Shown: positions 24,506-34,390 of the stretch, in pieces
Position numbering within the stretch: the stretch's first letter is position 1
Layout: the number at the start of each line of letters is the position of its first letter
Assembly: GCF_024496085.1 (NCBI RefSeq)
Contig: NZ_CP101751.1
Location: 2,542,001 to 2,606,000 of the forward strand
From: Flavobacterium cerinum
GTDB taxonomy: Bacteria; Bacteroidota; Bacteroidia; Flavobacteriales; Flavobacteriaceae
Direction of reading: 5' to 3'
Length of the DNA stretch: 64,000 nt
Notes under the pieces: model-generated
What the model saw: the letters and a program-made list of their open reading frames with translations, nothing else
Database searches by the model: none
What the model was told of the DNA's origin: nothing
Position numbers and translations under genes: made by a program

Positions 24506-27340
24506 TTATAAATGCAACTCCTTTTTCAGGAATTTAGCTGTATAGCTTTTCTGGTTTTTGATAATCTCTTCCGGTGTTCCTTTGGCTACCAACTGACCGC
24601 CGCCTTTCCCGCCTTCATATCCGATGTCAATAATATAATCGGCTAGTTTGATTACATCCAGGTTATGTTCGATGATCAAAACTGTATTCCCTTTTTCAAC
24701 CAGTTTGTTAATGACCTCCATTAATACGCGGATGTCTTCAAAATGCAAACCTGTTGTAGGTTCATCCAGAATATAAAAAGTATTTCCGGTATCTTTTTTA
24801 GACAATTCTGTCGCCAGTTTGATCCTTTGTGCTTCTCCTCCGGAAAGGGTTGTACTTTGTTGCCCTAAAGTGATATAACCTAAACCAACATCTTGTATGG
24901 TTTTGATTTTGCGATAGATTTTCGGTATGTTTTCAAAAAACGGAACCGCTTCGTCTACCGTCATGGCCAGTATATCGGAAATGGATTTCCCCTTATAACG
25001 GATTTCCAGTGTTTCGCGGTTAAAACGTTTTCCCTGACAGGTTTCACATTCTACATAAACATCAGGTAAGAAACTCATTTCAATGGTTCGTACGCCGGAT
25101 CCTTCACAGGTTTCACAACGACCGCCCGAAACGTTAAAACTAAAACGTCCCGGTTTATAACCACGAATCATAGCTTCCGGTGTTTGTGTAAATAACGTAC
25201 GGATTTCCGAAAAAACATCGGTATAAGTAGCCGGATTTGAACGAGGTGTACGTCCGATCGGACTTTGGTCGATATCAATTACTTTGTCGATATGTTCCAG
25301 ACCTTCGATTTTTTTATATGGCTGTGGCTTTTTAACCGCATTAAAGAAATGAGCGTTCAGAATTGGGTAAAGCGTTTCATTGATCAATGTCGATTTACCG
25401 CTTCCGGAAACTCCGGTTACACAGATTAATTTTCCTAACGGGAATTCTACACTGACATTTTTCAGGTTGTTTCCGCTGGCACCGGTTAATTTCAATGTTT
25501 TCCCGTTGCCTTCGCGACGTACTTTCGGAATGGCAATTTCCATAGTACCGTTAAGATAGGATGCCGTCAATGTTTTTTCGGATAATAATTCCTGAGGTGT
25601 TCCTTTACTGATGATCTCACCGCCGAAACGACCGGCTTTCGGTCCGATATCAATCACATAATCGGCGCGTTCAATCATGTCTTTATCGTGTTCGACAACA
25701 ATAACGGAATTCCCGATGTCACGTAATTGTTCCAAAGAGCGAATCAATCGTTCGTTATCGCGTTGGTGTAAACCGATACTTGGTTCGTCTAAAATATAAA
25801 GTACACCGACTAACTGCGAACCGATTTGAGTCGCCAAACGAATCCGTTGTGCTTCACCGCCTGAAAGCGATTTAGAACTACGGTTTAACGATAAGTAGTT
25901 TAGTCCGACATCAACAAGAAAGCTTAATCGGGCGCTGATTTCTTTTACAACCTCGGTAGCAATGGCTTTTTGTTTATCTGATAAATGAGGTTGAAGATCC
26001 AGAAACCATTGACTCAATTCATCGATATCCATAGCGGAAAGTTCTCCGATATTTTTTTCGTTAATTTTAAAATATAACGCTTCTTTTCTTAGGCGTGTTC
26101 CTTCACAAACCGGACAGTTTACTTCATCCATAAACTCTTTTGCCCAACGTTTAATAGTGGCAGAGTCGCTTTCGTCATGCTGGTTTTTGATGAAACTGGA
26201 AATCCCTTCAAAATCAATCTTATATTCTTTGGTGATTCCCATTACTTTCGAAACCACTGAAAACTTTTCATTACCACCGTTTAAAATCATATTAATGGCT
26301 TCCGGAGTAATTTTTTCGATCGGATCGGTTAATTTAAAACCGAATTTTTCACCGATTATTTCCAGTTGTTTGAATATCCACGAGTTTTTTTGTTCCCCTA
26401 GCGGAGCCAAACCTCCGTTTTTAATGGATAATTTAGGATTCGGGATAATTTTATTCAGATTTACTTCATTTACAACACCCAGTCCGTTACAATGTTCACA
26501 AGCTCCTTTAGGGGAGTTAAATGAAAAATTATTCGGTTCCGGATTCGGATAAGAAATCCCGGTTGACGGGCACATCAGATTCCGACTAAAAAAACGGACT
26601 TCCTGACTTTCCTGTTCTATAACCATCATAATATCTTCACCGTGGTACATCGCGGTTTTAATACTTTCGGTTAGTCTTTTATCATTCTCTTCCGTGTTTT
26701 CAATTAACATACGGTCGATTACAATCTCAATATCGTGGGTTTTATAACGATCCACTTTCATTCCGTATTCCAGATCACGGATTTCGCCGTCAACGCGTAC
26801 TTTTACAAACCCCTGTTTGGAAATTTGTTCAAATAGTTCGCGATAATGTCCTTTTCGGGATCGAATTACCGGAGCTAATATATTAATACGTTTTCCGTTG
26901 AAATTATCGAAAATAAGTTCTTTAATCTGCTCATCGCTGTAACTCACCATTTTTTCGCCGGTATTATAACTATACGCTTCGCCGGCACGGGCATAAAACA
27001 AACGAAGAAAATCGTAAATCTCGGTAATTGTTCCTACTGTGGAACGCGGACTTTTACTGGTGGTTTTTTGTTCAATGGCAATTACAGGAGAAAGCCCATC
27101 GATTTTATCTACATCGGGACGTTCCAATCCGCCCAAAAACTGACGGGCATAAGCCGAAAAAGTTTCAATGTAGCGACGCTGTCCTTCTGCATAGATGGTA
27201 TCGAAAGCCAGAGATGATTTTCCGGAACCCGAAAGACCGGTTATAACGACCAGTTTTTCGCGGGGAATTACAACATCAATATTCTTTAAATTATGCGCTC
27301 TTGCGCCTAAAACTTCAATGGTTTCTTCTGTATTCAGCAT
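24506..27340 (-). CDS. uvrA: Excinuclease ABC subunit A
   Basis: DNA damage recognition ATPase of nucleotide excision repair. The 944 residues have two ABC modules: Walker [10 protein letters not shown] near the N-terminus and GVSGSGKST about residue 640, signature [10 protein letters not shown] and [10 protein letters not shown], and zinc-binding CPVCEGTR and CETCEGSG...CETCQGKRF. The start [20 protein letters not shown] is chosen; the frame extends five codons further to 27355. A -7 element TACCTTTG at 27367-27360 supports a short leader. Confidence 0.96.
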   Translation of the reverse strand: MLNTEETIEVLGARAHNLKNIDVVIPREKLVVITGLSGSGKSSLAFDTIYAEGQRRYIETFSAYARQFLGGLERPDVDKIDGLSPVIAIEQKTTSKSPRSTVGTITEIYDFLRLFYARAGEAYSYNTGEKMVSYSDEQIKELIFDNFNGKRINILAPVIRSRKGHYRELFEQISKQGFVKVRVDGEIRDLEYGMKVDRYKTHDIEIVIDRMLIENTEENDKRLTESIKTAMYHGEDIMMVIEQESQEVRFFSRNLMCPSTGISYPNPEPNNFSFNSPKGACEHCNGLGVVNEVNLNKIIPNPKLSIKNGGLAPLGEQKNSWIFKQLEIIGEKFGFKLTDPIEKITPEAINMILNGGNEKFSVVSKVMGITKEYKIDFEGISSFIKNQHDESDSATIKRWAKEFMDEVNCPVCEGTRLRKEALYFKINEKNIGELSAMDIDELSQWFLDLQPHLSDKQKAIATEVVKEISARLSFLVDVGLNYLSLNRSSKSLSGGEAQRIRLATQIGSQLVGVLYILDEPSIGLHQRDNERLIRSLEQLRDIGNSVIVVEHDKDMIERADYVIDIGPKAGRFGGEIISKGTPQELLSEKTLTASYLNGTMEIAIPKVRREGNGKTLKLTGASGNNLKNVSVEFPLGKLICVTGVSGSGKSTLINETLYPILNAHFFNAVKKPQPYKKIEGLEHIDKVIDIDQSPIGRTPRSNPATYTDVFSEIRTLFTQTPEAMIRGYKPGRFSFNVSGGRCETCEGSGVRTIEMSFLPDVYVECETCQGKRFNRETLEIRYKGKSISDILAMTVDEAVPFFENIPKIYRKIKTIQDVGLGYITLGQQSTTLSGGEAQRIKLATELSKKDTGNTFYILDEPTTGLHFEDIRVLMEVINKLVEKGNTVLIIEHNLDVIKLADYIIDIGYEGGKGGGQLVAKGTPEEIIKNQKSYTAKFLKKELHL

Positions 27341-27668
27341 AAAAAAGTAGTGCAAAACGCAAAGGTACTGTTTTGGAAGCGAATTTGATACGGACTGGAG
27401 AAAGAATTTTATGTTATTTTTTTGTGATGATTTCTTTTTAAGGTGATACCCGGAAATGGAATAACCCGTTGACTATGAAATACGAATCTACTGTTTTTAA
27501 AGTGCCGGGCAATATTTTGTTTTTTTTGAAAGCCGTTGTAAAATGAGTCGCATTTTTATATCTGATCGGGTTTAAAGCGAAATATAAAAATGTGTGTTGT
27601 ATAATCAGGTGCTCAGCGCTTTTCAAAGCGTTCGTTTAATATAACAGTACTTTCTTTATAGCAGCAGG
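27341..27668. other. Intergenic region between the CLC-CBS gene and uvrA
   Basis: Holds a uvrA -7 element (reverse-strand TACCTTTG, 27367-27360). A perfect 11-bp inverted repeat CATTTTTATAT / ATATAAAAATG (27551-27561 and 27582-27592) could be a weak terminator for the CLC-CBS transcript. A small CGCTTT/AAAGCG stem lies near 27618-27631. No convincing gene. Confidence 0.5.
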
Positions 27669-29489
27669 TTATTCAATTCGCATATCTTTTAGTTTTTCCC
27701 TGTAATTTTCAAGCACATCAATTTTTGAAATATAACCCAGGTACTTTTGATCTTTCAACACAAAAAGAATATCGGTATGATTGGCTTCAAACTTATCCAT
27801 TACGGTTTCCATGATTTCATCATAACAGATAACCGCATCTGTCTTTTCGATCACATCCTGTAATGCAGTATATTTTATCTGGAAAGGTTTAAAAATAATG
27901 TTTCGGATTTTATTAAAGTCGACTACACCGGTAAGCTCTTCTTTTTCGTTTAATACCGGAAATAAAGTTTGTTGGGTATTGGAAAGTAAATCAACAATAT
28001 CGTCCAGTTTGCTTGCAGCTGTAATGGTGGTAAAATCATTTCGGATATGTTTGGACAGATCGATAGAAGAAAGGATGTTTTTGTCTTTGTCGCTGGTAAA
28101 TACCTGACCTTTATCAGCCAGATTTTTAATATCCATAGAATGGATTTCCATTTTTTTGGTGATTGCAAAACTGATAGACGAAACGATCAATAACGGAACC
28201 ATTAATCCGTAACCGCCGGTAATTTCAGCAATAAGAAAGATAGCGGTAAGCGGTGCGTGAAACAGACCACTCAAAACACCCGCCATTCCTACAATGGTAA
28301 AATTACTGACCGGTAAATTATCCGATAAACCGATCAAACTGAAAAATTTGGCTACACAAAAACCAAGATAGGATCCGACAAACAGGGAAGGTGCAAAATT
28401 ACCACCGTTTCCACCGCTTCCTAAGGTGATACCGGTTGCAAAAACCTTTAACATCATGGCCGCTCCAACAAACAACAGCAAAATAATATCGTTATCCTTA
28501 AATGTGTTTAATACCGTATTTTCCAGTATTTTATTGGGATTTCCGTTTGATAATGTTTTAATACTTTCGTATCCTTCTCCGAAAAGTGTCGGAAAAAAGA
28601 AAATCAATACAGCCAAAACAGAAGCACCGATTAGCGCTTTTTTATACGTTTTGTTTTTATAGCGTTCAAAAAAGTGTTCGACCTTGCGAAAGGTACGGGC
28701 ATGGTAAACCGAAACAAGACCGGCACAAATACCAATCACAACATAATACGGAATATTATGATAATCAAAAGTAAGCTGCTGATGAAAGGAAAGAAGAATA
28801 TCTTCTTTTAAAAGTACATTCGATACTAAAGCACCGGTAGCCGCCGAAATCATAATCGGAATAAAAGCAGTAACGCTCATGTCGGCAAGAATAACTTCTA
28901 TGGCAAATAATACACCGGCTATAGGAGCGTTAAAAGCAGCAGCAAGTCCGGCAGCAACACCACAAGCCAGAAGAAGCGTCCGGTCTTTATAATTCAAACG
29001 GTATTTTTGTGCATAATTCGATCCGAAAGCAGCACCGGTAATTGTAATCGGTGACTCCAAACCGGCCGATCCACCCAAACCTACAGTAAGGGAACTGGTA
29101 ATGATCTGCGCATACATTTGTTTCCGGGGCATAACACCGGATTTTTTAGCCACAGCTATCATAATCTGAGAAGTACCTTTTTCGATACTGCCGTCAAGAA
29201 ATTTTTTAATTACAAAAGCAGTTAATAAAATCCCGACGATAGGAAGGATACTGTTACTGTAAGGCAGGTGAAGTATATTATCAATATAATTGGCAAATCG
29301 GAATACGGAATGCGCAAAAGACTTTAAAACAATAACAGCCAGTGCAGATGACAATCCTACCAATACACAGGATAGATAAATAAACTGACGGTTGTTTAAT
29401 ATTGCTTTAAGGAAAAATAACGTGGCTTCTAGACGCTTTAAGTTTTTTCGGAAAAACAGGCTTACAGGAGAGACGTTCTTATTCGGCAT
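27669..29489 (-). CDS. CLC-family chloride channel with C-terminal CBS domains
   Basis: A 606-residue protein: about ten membrane segments in residues 35-440, then two CBS domains (about 455-600) that usually bind adenine nucleotides. The pore motif reads GGSAGLESPITITG, and later GSGGNGGNFAPSLFVGSYLG. GLESP in place of GREGP keeps the gating Glu. It differs from the CLC-F at 5720 in length, CBS tail and motif. Transported ion and direction cannot be set by reading; chloride is the family default. Confidence 0.9.
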   Translation of the reverse strand: MPNKNVSPVSLFFRKNLKRLEATLFFLKAILNNRQFIYLSCVLVGLSSALAVIVLKSFAHSVFRFANYIDNILHLPYSNSILPIVGILLTAFVIKKFLDGSIEKGTSQIMIAVAKKSGVMPRKQMYAQIITSSLTVGLGGSAGLESPITITGAAFGSNYAQKYRLNYKDRTLLLACGVAAGLAAAFNAPIAGVLFAIEVILADMSVTAFIPIMISAATGALVSNVLLKEDILLSFHQQLTFDYHNIPYYVVIGICAGLVSVYHARTFRKVEHFFERYKNKTYKKALIGASVLAVLIFFFPTLFGEGYESIKTLSNGNPNKILENTVLNTFKDNDIILLLFVGAAMMLKVFATGITLGSGGNGGNFAPSLFVGSYLGFCVAKFFSLIGLSDNLPVSNFTIVGMAGVLSGLFHAPLTAIFLIAEITGGYGLMVPLLIVSSISFAITKKMEIHSMDIKNLADKGQVFTSDKDKNILSSIDLSKHIRNDFTTITAASKLDDIVDLLSNTQQTLFPVLNEKEELTGVVDFNKIRNIIFKPFQIKYTALQDVIEKTDAVICYDEIMETVMDKFEANHTDILFVLKDQKYLGYISKIDVLENYREKLKDMRIE

Positions 29490-29570
29490 TTTGAAAATGT
29501 TAAGGCGAACCGGTTAGAAAACTTTAAACTGCTAAAATACGCCTTTTGAACCAGTATCTTTTTAAAAAGA

Positions 29571-30236
29571 TTATAAATTTTTCAGTGCTTCACGCTTGCT
29601 TAGCGGTTTTAGATTGGTTTCGGAAACAAATTTTTTAACCGCTCCCGGATTGGTTTTTGCATATTCCCGTAATGCCCAACCAATTGCCTTTTGAATAAAG
29701 AATTCCTTTGAACCGGAATGTTTTTCACATAATGAAAAGAGTAAAGCGGCATCGGTTTTGACTTTATATCCCAGTTGAAACAGTATCGCCGATCGGTTTA
29801 ACCACATATTAGCAGAATCGGAAAACCGGGAAACAACGGTTAAGGTTTCTTCGGGATATTGCATCAGATAATTACCTAACAGGTATTTCGCCAGGAAATC
29901 GACAGTATCCCACCAGGAATCAGAAGTAATGGTTTTTTCAATTAAGCGGATATCGTCTTTTACAAATTTTTGGCGTAATTCTTTTTCCAGTATTTCCATT
30001 GCCACATAATGAAATTCCCGCTGTTTTTGTTGCAGTAATTCCATACCGATTTCACGGGCATTATTTTGTACCTCAGTTTTATGTAAAGACCATACCGATT
30101 TGGTGATACTTTTTCGTAAAGGCGATTTAATACCATAAAATTGAAAATGGTTTTTCATATAAGCTTCCATCGGTTTAGCATTTTCGATTGAAGCATTATC
30201 CTGGAACGCCTGTTTAAGATTCGTTAGAAAAGTCAT
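29571..30236 (-). CDS. DNA alkylation repair protein (AlkD-like)
   Basis: A 221-residue all-helical HEAT-repeat protein. MKNHFQFYGIKSPLRKSITK near the start and ETITSDSWWDTVDFLAKYLLG-type segment with the WWD.VD motif are typical of AlkC/AlkD DNA glycosylases, which excise positively charged alkylated bases such as 3- and 7-methylpurines. Its start overlaps the 3' end of the phosphodiesterase gene by 23 bases, so the two are cotranscribed. Confidence 0.88.
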   Translation of the reverse strand: MTFLTNLKQAFQDNASIENAKPMEAYMKNHFQFYGIKSPLRKSITKSVWSLHKTEVQNNAREIGMELLQQKQREFHYVAMEILEKELRQKFVKDDIRLIEKTITSDSWWDTVDFLAKYLLGNYLMQYPEETLTVVSRFSDSANMWLNRSAILFQLGYKVKTDAALLFSLCEKHSGSKEFFIQKAIGWALREYAKTNPGAVKKFVSETNLKPLSKREALKNL

Positions 30237-30822
30237 GGGTAATTTCCGCTAGTTTATCGGTTGCAAATTGTTTTATTTCTTCAAAGAAAAGGGAAAATTC
30301 GATTTCAAAGTTGATATAGTATTCCTGTAATTCCCGTACGGAATATTGCATACGGGAACGGTTTTTTGTACGTTGATCCATTTGGTAAAGAATAGTTCCG
30401 ATTCCTTCAACAGCGGCATAACTGACCAACCAGTTCCGTTCGATCATATACGGCATTAATCCTTTGGTTTTTTCCGTTAGCTGATCGTAATTTTCCTGTA
30501 AGGAAGAATAAAATGCCGAAACATAGGTTTCCAGTGGTACTTCTGAATAACGATCCCAGTTTTTAGCAAGGAAATGATCATAGAATACATCCATAATCAC
30601 ACCGGAATAATGACCATAGGCTTCATGCAGCCGGTGTTTACTTTTTCTGAAAATCGGATGCGCATCGGTAAAAGTATCGATTGCGCGATGTAAAAGAATT
30701 CCTTTTTGTATGTCCGGAGAAAAGTTACGGTAATCGTTTCCGCGAATACCATCGGCCATAAAGTTCCCGATTTTAATCAGGTCATTGTCTCCGGATAAAT
30801 AAATATGTGCCAGAAAGTTCAT
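30214..30822 (-). CDS. Acyl carrier protein phosphodiesterase
   Basis: A 202-residue protein of the AcpH (DUF479) family: MNFLAHIYLSGDNDLIKIGNFM, GILLHRAIDTFTDAHP and GVIMDVFYDHFLA show the His/Asp residues of the HD-like metal site. The family removes 4'-phosphopantetheine from holo-ACP. It is upstream of and overlaps the alkD-like gene. Confidence 0.85.
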   Translation of the reverse strand: MNFLAHIYLSGDNDLIKIGNFMADGIRGNDYRNFSPDIQKGILLHRAIDTFTDAHPIFRKSKHRLHEAYGHYSGVIMDVFYDHFLAKNWDRYSEVPLETYVSAFYSSLQENYDQLTEKTKGLMPYMIERNWLVSYAAVEGIGTILYQMDQRTKNRSRMQYSVRELQEYYINFEIEFSLFFEEIKQFATDKLAEITHDFSNES

Positions 30823-30995
30823 GAGTTGGTTTCGCCTGACTTTATTGGCGATTTGTAAATGTAAGAATTACTTTTTCAAAAAACAGATTTTATCAGGTTT
30901 TATCGGAGTTAAAAAGGATATTACAGGCCAATAACCGGAATAAAATATATGAGAATAAAAATGAAAGCATTACGTTACAACGCCGACAACTTTTT

Positions 30996-31003
30996 TATAT
31001 TTG
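30996..31003 (+). promoter_or_regulatory. -7 element for glmM
   Basis: TATATTTG matches TAnnTTTG, 37 bases before the glmM ATG. The gap 30823-31040 is otherwise without features. Confidence 0.55.
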
Positions 31004-31040
31004 TGATGATTTTTAATTTTTAATCTCCAATAGTAATTAT

Positions 31041-32429
31041 ATGACATTAATAAAATCGATTTCCGGTATCAGAGGAACAATAGGAGGGAAAGTAGGTGAT
31101 AACCTGACACCTGTGGATGCAGTTAAATTTGCGTCTGCCTATGGAACGTTTTTAAAGCAAAACAGCAATAAAGAAAAATTAACCGTTGTGATAGGTCGTG
31201 ATGCCCGAATTTCAGGTCCGATGATCCACAATCTGGTTGTAAATACGCTGGTTGGTTTGGGAATTGATGTCATCGATTTGGGATTATCAACTACACCAAC
31301 GGTTGAGATTGCCGTTCCGTTGGAAAAAGCAGACGGAGGTATTATTCTTACAGCTTCTCATAATCCGAAACAATGGAATGCTTTGAAATTGTTAAATGAA
31401 AAAGGAGAATTTTTAAGTGGTGCAGACGGTGCGAAGATTCTTGAGATTGCCGAAAGTGAGGCATTTGATTTTTCGGATGTGGATCATTTGGGTGTTGTAA
31501 CTGAGAATGATGCATATATGGATATTCATATTGATGAGGTGTTGAATTTAGCTTTGGTTGATGCTGAAGCAGTTAAAAAGAAACAATACAAAGTTGTAGT
31601 AGACGGAGTAAATTCATCCGGAGGGATTATTATTCCGAAGTTATTGGAACAAATGGGCGTGGAAGTCGTTCGTTTGTATTGCGAACCGAACGGTCATTTT
31701 CCACATAATCCGGAACCGTTAAAAGAGCATTTAGGTGATATTTGTGAATTGGTGGTTAAAGAAAAAGCCGATTTCGGTATTGTTGTCGATCCGGATGTGG
31801 ATCGTTTAGCCTTTATTTCCAACGACGGTGAAATGTTCGGGGAAGAATATACGCTGGTAGCTGTTGCCGATTATGTATTGAGTCGTACACCGGGGAATAC
31901 CGTTTCGAATATGTCATCGTCCCGGGCGTTACGCGATATTACAAATAAGCATAACGGTAGTTATGAAGCGAGTGCGGTCGGAGAAGTAAACGTTGTGGAA
32001 TTAATGAAAAAAAATAACGCCATTATAGGTGGAGAAGGAAATGGCGGAATCATTTATCCGGAATCGCATTATGGTAGAGATGCTTTGGTTGGCGTTGCTT
32101 TATTCCTGACTTATTTAGCCGGACAGGATAAAACGGTAGCCGAATTAAGAGCCGGATATCCGCAGTATTTTATGAGTAAGAATAAAATTGAGCTAACACC
32201 TCAAATTGATGTGGATGCGATTCTAAAAGCAATGGAAGAGCGCTATAAAAACGAAAATATCTCCACGATTGACGGAGTTAAAATCGATTTTGCTACCGAT
32301 TGGGTACATTTAAGAAAATCGAATACAGAACCGATTATCCGTATTTATACAGAAGCTCCGACGCAAGAACAAGCGGATCAACTGGCACTTCGTATTATTG
32401 ATGAAATCAAAGTTATTGCCGGAATATAA
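31041..32429 (+). CDS. glmM: Phosphoglucosamine mutase
   Basis: Interconverts glucosamine 6- and 1-phosphate for UDP-GlcNAc and peptidoglycan/LPS. The 462 residues have the alpha-D-phosphohexomutase layout: active-site serine in TASHNPKQWNALK (about residue 100), metal site DPDVDRLAF, sugar loop GGEGNGGII and phosphate site RKSNTEPIIRIY. Phosphomannomutases are close relatives. It stands alone and ends at a strong terminator. Confidence 0.88.
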   Translation: MTLIKSISGIRGTIGGKVGDNLTPVDAVKFASAYGTFLKQNSNKEKLTVVIGRDARISGPMIHNLVVNTLVGLGIDVIDLGLSTTPTVEIAVPLEKADGGIILTASHNPKQWNALKLLNEKGEFLSGADGAKILEIAESEAFDFSDVDHLGVVTENDAYMDIHIDEVLNLALVDAEAVKKKQYKVVVDGVNSSGGIIIPKLLEQMGVEVVRLYCEPNGHFPHNPEPLKEHLGDICELVVKEKADFGIVVDPDVDRLAFISNDGEMFGEEYTLVAVADYVLSRTPGNTVSNMSSSRALRDITNKHNGSYEASAVGEVNVVELMKKNNAIIGGEGNGGIIYPESHYGRDALVGVALFLTYLAGQDKTVAELRAGYPQYFMSKNKIELTPQIDVDAILKAMEERYKNENISTIDGVKIDFATDWVHLRKSNTEPIIRIYTEAPTQEQADQLALRIIDEIKVIAGI

Positions 32430-32447
32430 TACCAAAACGGAATAAAT

Positions 32448-32484
32448 AAAAAGCCTGTCAGAAATTAATAACTGACAGGCTTTT
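32448..32484. terminator. Bidirectional terminator between glmM and SDR genes
   Basis: Stem AAAAGCCTGTCAG / CTGACAGGCTTTT with a ten-base loop, between convergent genes. Confidence 0.88.
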
Positions 32485-32489
32485 GTTTT

Positions 32490-33248
32490 TTATAGCATCA
32501 TACCACCGGATACTTCAATACGCTGGGCATTGACCCATCGGGCGTCATCGGTACACAGGAAGGCAACGACACCACCAATATCATCAGGTAAACCTACACG
32601 TCCCAAAGCGGTAACGGAAGCGATGTTTTTATTTAGGTCTGCATTATCACGAACAGCACCGCCACCAAAATCAGTTTCGATAGCACCCGGAGCTACAACA
32701 TTAACGCGAATTCCTCTGGAACCTAATTCTTTAGCCTGATATTTGGTTAAGGTTTCAATAGCTCCTTTCATAGCAGCATAAGCCGCATAACCCGGAAATG
32801 AAAAACGAGCTAATCCGGTTGAAATGTTTACAATTCCGCCTCCATCAGCAATAATCGGCAATGCTTTTTGAGTCAGAAAAAACGGTCCTTTAAACTGAAT
32901 TCCCATTAAAGTATCAAATTGTTCTTCTGTAGTATCGGCAAATGAAGCATGGATTCCTATACCGGCATTATTTACCAGATAATCAAAACGATCGGTTTGG
33001 AAATGGGACTTTAACGTTTGCTGAACGGTACTCCAAAAGGTATCAAACGATTGTATATCGGATACATTAAGCTGTACAGCCGCTGCTTTTCGGCCGTATT
33101 GTTCAATTTCCTTAACTACTTCAAGTGCTTCTTCTTTTTTGCTATTATAAGTCAGTACTACATCCAATCCTTTTTGTGCCAGTTGCAGTACCATATTTTT
33201 ACCAAGTCCGCGGCTTCCGCCGGTTACGACTACTATTTTTTGTGCCAT
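32490..33248 (-). CDS. Short-chain dehydrogenase/reductase
   Basis: A 252-residue classical SDR: cofactor motif TGGSRGLGKNM at about 8-18, NNAGIGIHA, catalytic Tyr/Lys in YAAYAAMKGAIETL, and PGAIETDFGGG. Basic residues after the glycine motif suggest NADPH, but this is a guess. The frame extends ten codons further upstream; the start at MAQKIVVVTGG is chosen by family alignment. Substrate unknown. Confidence 0.88.
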   Translation of the reverse strand: MAQKIVVVTGGSRGLGKNMVLQLAQKGLDVVLTYNSKKEEALEVVKEIEQYGRKAAAVQLNVSDIQSFDTFWSTVQQTLKSHFQTDRFDYLVNNAGIGIHASFADTTEEQFDTLMGIQFKGPFFLTQKALPIIADGGGIVNISTGLARFSFPGYAAYAAMKGAIETLTKYQAKELGSRGIRVNVVAPGAIETDFGGGAVRDNADLNKNIASVTALGRVGLPDDIGGVVAFLCTDDARWVNAQRIEVSGGMML

Positions 33249-33324
33249 TACTTTGATTTTTAAAGTTTTACTAAACAAAGGTAAACGGATTAACCGACGT
33301 GATTATGGTGACAGTTTAAGTATT

Positions 33325-33843
33325 TTATAATAAAATATTTGCTACATCATACCAACTGTTGACACGAGTGTGGTTACGATCGTTACCGGAAAGATTATGA
33401 GGTTGTGTAAAGAGAAGCCCTTTTCCATCAAAATAATCCAGATTTTTAAAATGATCGTCAATCATGATATCGCCTTTTACAACTGTTTTAGAGCCGCACA
33501 TTACGATTTGTTTCCAGTGGATAAACGGAAAATGTTCTTCCAACCAATAAAACTTATCAATAAGGCTGTTCGGAAATTCCATGGCTGCCGTTACGATAAA
33601 CAGTTCGTATTTTTCATTCAACTGTCTTAAGATTTCGACACTTCCGTCCATAACCGGTAAGTTTCTGAAAAAACCGTCGGCATAAATATATTTAAGTGCA
33701 TTTTTAAAGGTATCAACTTCAGATGTTCCGTTCATTTTTTCAATGGATTGACGGATTCCGAGATCCTGGTATTCGCATTCAATAAGCTGGGCGTATATAT
33801 CGGCGAGAACACCGTCCATATCGACTAACAAGCGTTGTTTCAT
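33325..33843 (-). CDS. 5'(3')-deoxyribonucleotidase-like HAD phosphatase
   Basis: A 172-residue HAD-family protein starting MKQRLLVDMDGVLADIYAQ, where DMDGVLAD supplies the nucleophile Asp and acid/base Asp. FIVTAAMEFP gives motif II, and GDIMIDDHFKNLDYF the acidic motif. This matches the NT5C-type family that removes phosphate from deoxynucleoside monophosphates. It follows the acetyltransferase gene by 8 bases. Confidence 0.85.
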   Translation of the reverse strand: MKQRLLVDMDGVLADIYAQLIECEYQDLGIRQSIEKMNGTSEVDTFKNALKYIYADGFFRNLPVMDGSVEILRQLNEKYELFIVTAAMEFPNSLIDKFYWLEEHFPFIHWKQIVMCGSKTVVKGDIMIDDHFKNLDYFDGKGLLFTQPHNLSGNDRNHTRVNSWYDVANILL

Positions 33844-33851
33844 ATATAATA

Positions 33852-34277
33852 TTATTTAAGTGATTTGACCAGGTATTTTGGGACTTCTGTATAGCCCTGG
33901 CGTTCATAAAATTGATGTGCTTTCGTCCTTCTGAAATGGGAATGCAGTTCAATACGATCACAATTTCTTTCTCTTGCCAGTTTTACACAATACGATTCCA
34001 TTTCTTTTCCGATTCCTTTACTTCGTGCTGCTTGATCGACAGCAAAATAACTGATACGGGCAAAATCGCCTTCCAATGCTAATTGTGGAATAAAATGGAT
34101 GGAAATAAAGGCCAGTACAGTATCGGCTTCTTCATAAACCAATAGTACTTCATCGGGATGCGCTATTAAAAGTTCTATTTTTTTGCGGATGAAATCTCCG
34201 GTATCCGGATAACCCATTTGAGCCAGTAAATCCTGGATTTTATCATTGTCGGCTAAGGTTGCTTTTCGGATAGGCAT
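33852..34277 (-). CDS. GNAT-family N-acetyltransferase
   Basis: A 141-residue GNAT domain: MPIRKATLADNDKIQDLLAQ, the acetyl-CoA loop DQAARSKGIGKEMESY, and the C-terminal HSHFRRTKAHQFYERQGY. The frame is open ten codons further upstream, but MPIRKAT is the usual beginning. Acceptor unknown. Probably cotranscribed with the nucleotidase. Confidence 0.85.
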   Translation of the reverse strand: MPIRKATLADNDKIQDLLAQMGYPDTGDFIRKKIELLIAHPDEVLLVYEEADTVLAFISIHFIPQLALEGDFARISYFAVDQAARSKGIGKEMESYCVKLARERNCDRIELHSHFRRTKAHQFYERQGYTEVPKYLVKSLK

Positions 34278-34390
34278 AGTAAAGAAACTGAATCGAAATA
34301 TATTCAAATTTAAATGTTTATCAGAATAGGAGTGTATTGACGGATGTTAATTTATGTATAAATTTCGATAGCCTAAATTTTTTCGGATTT

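Noticed and set aside
26157..26552. Rightward frame of 131 residues inside uvrA
   Set aside because: Shadow of the reverse uvrA coding frame; no start context or family resemblance.
27438..27626. Reverse frame of 62 residues between the CLC-CBS gene and uvrA
   Set aside because: No promoter, no domain, and it spans an AT-rich inverted repeat; unlikely to be a gene.
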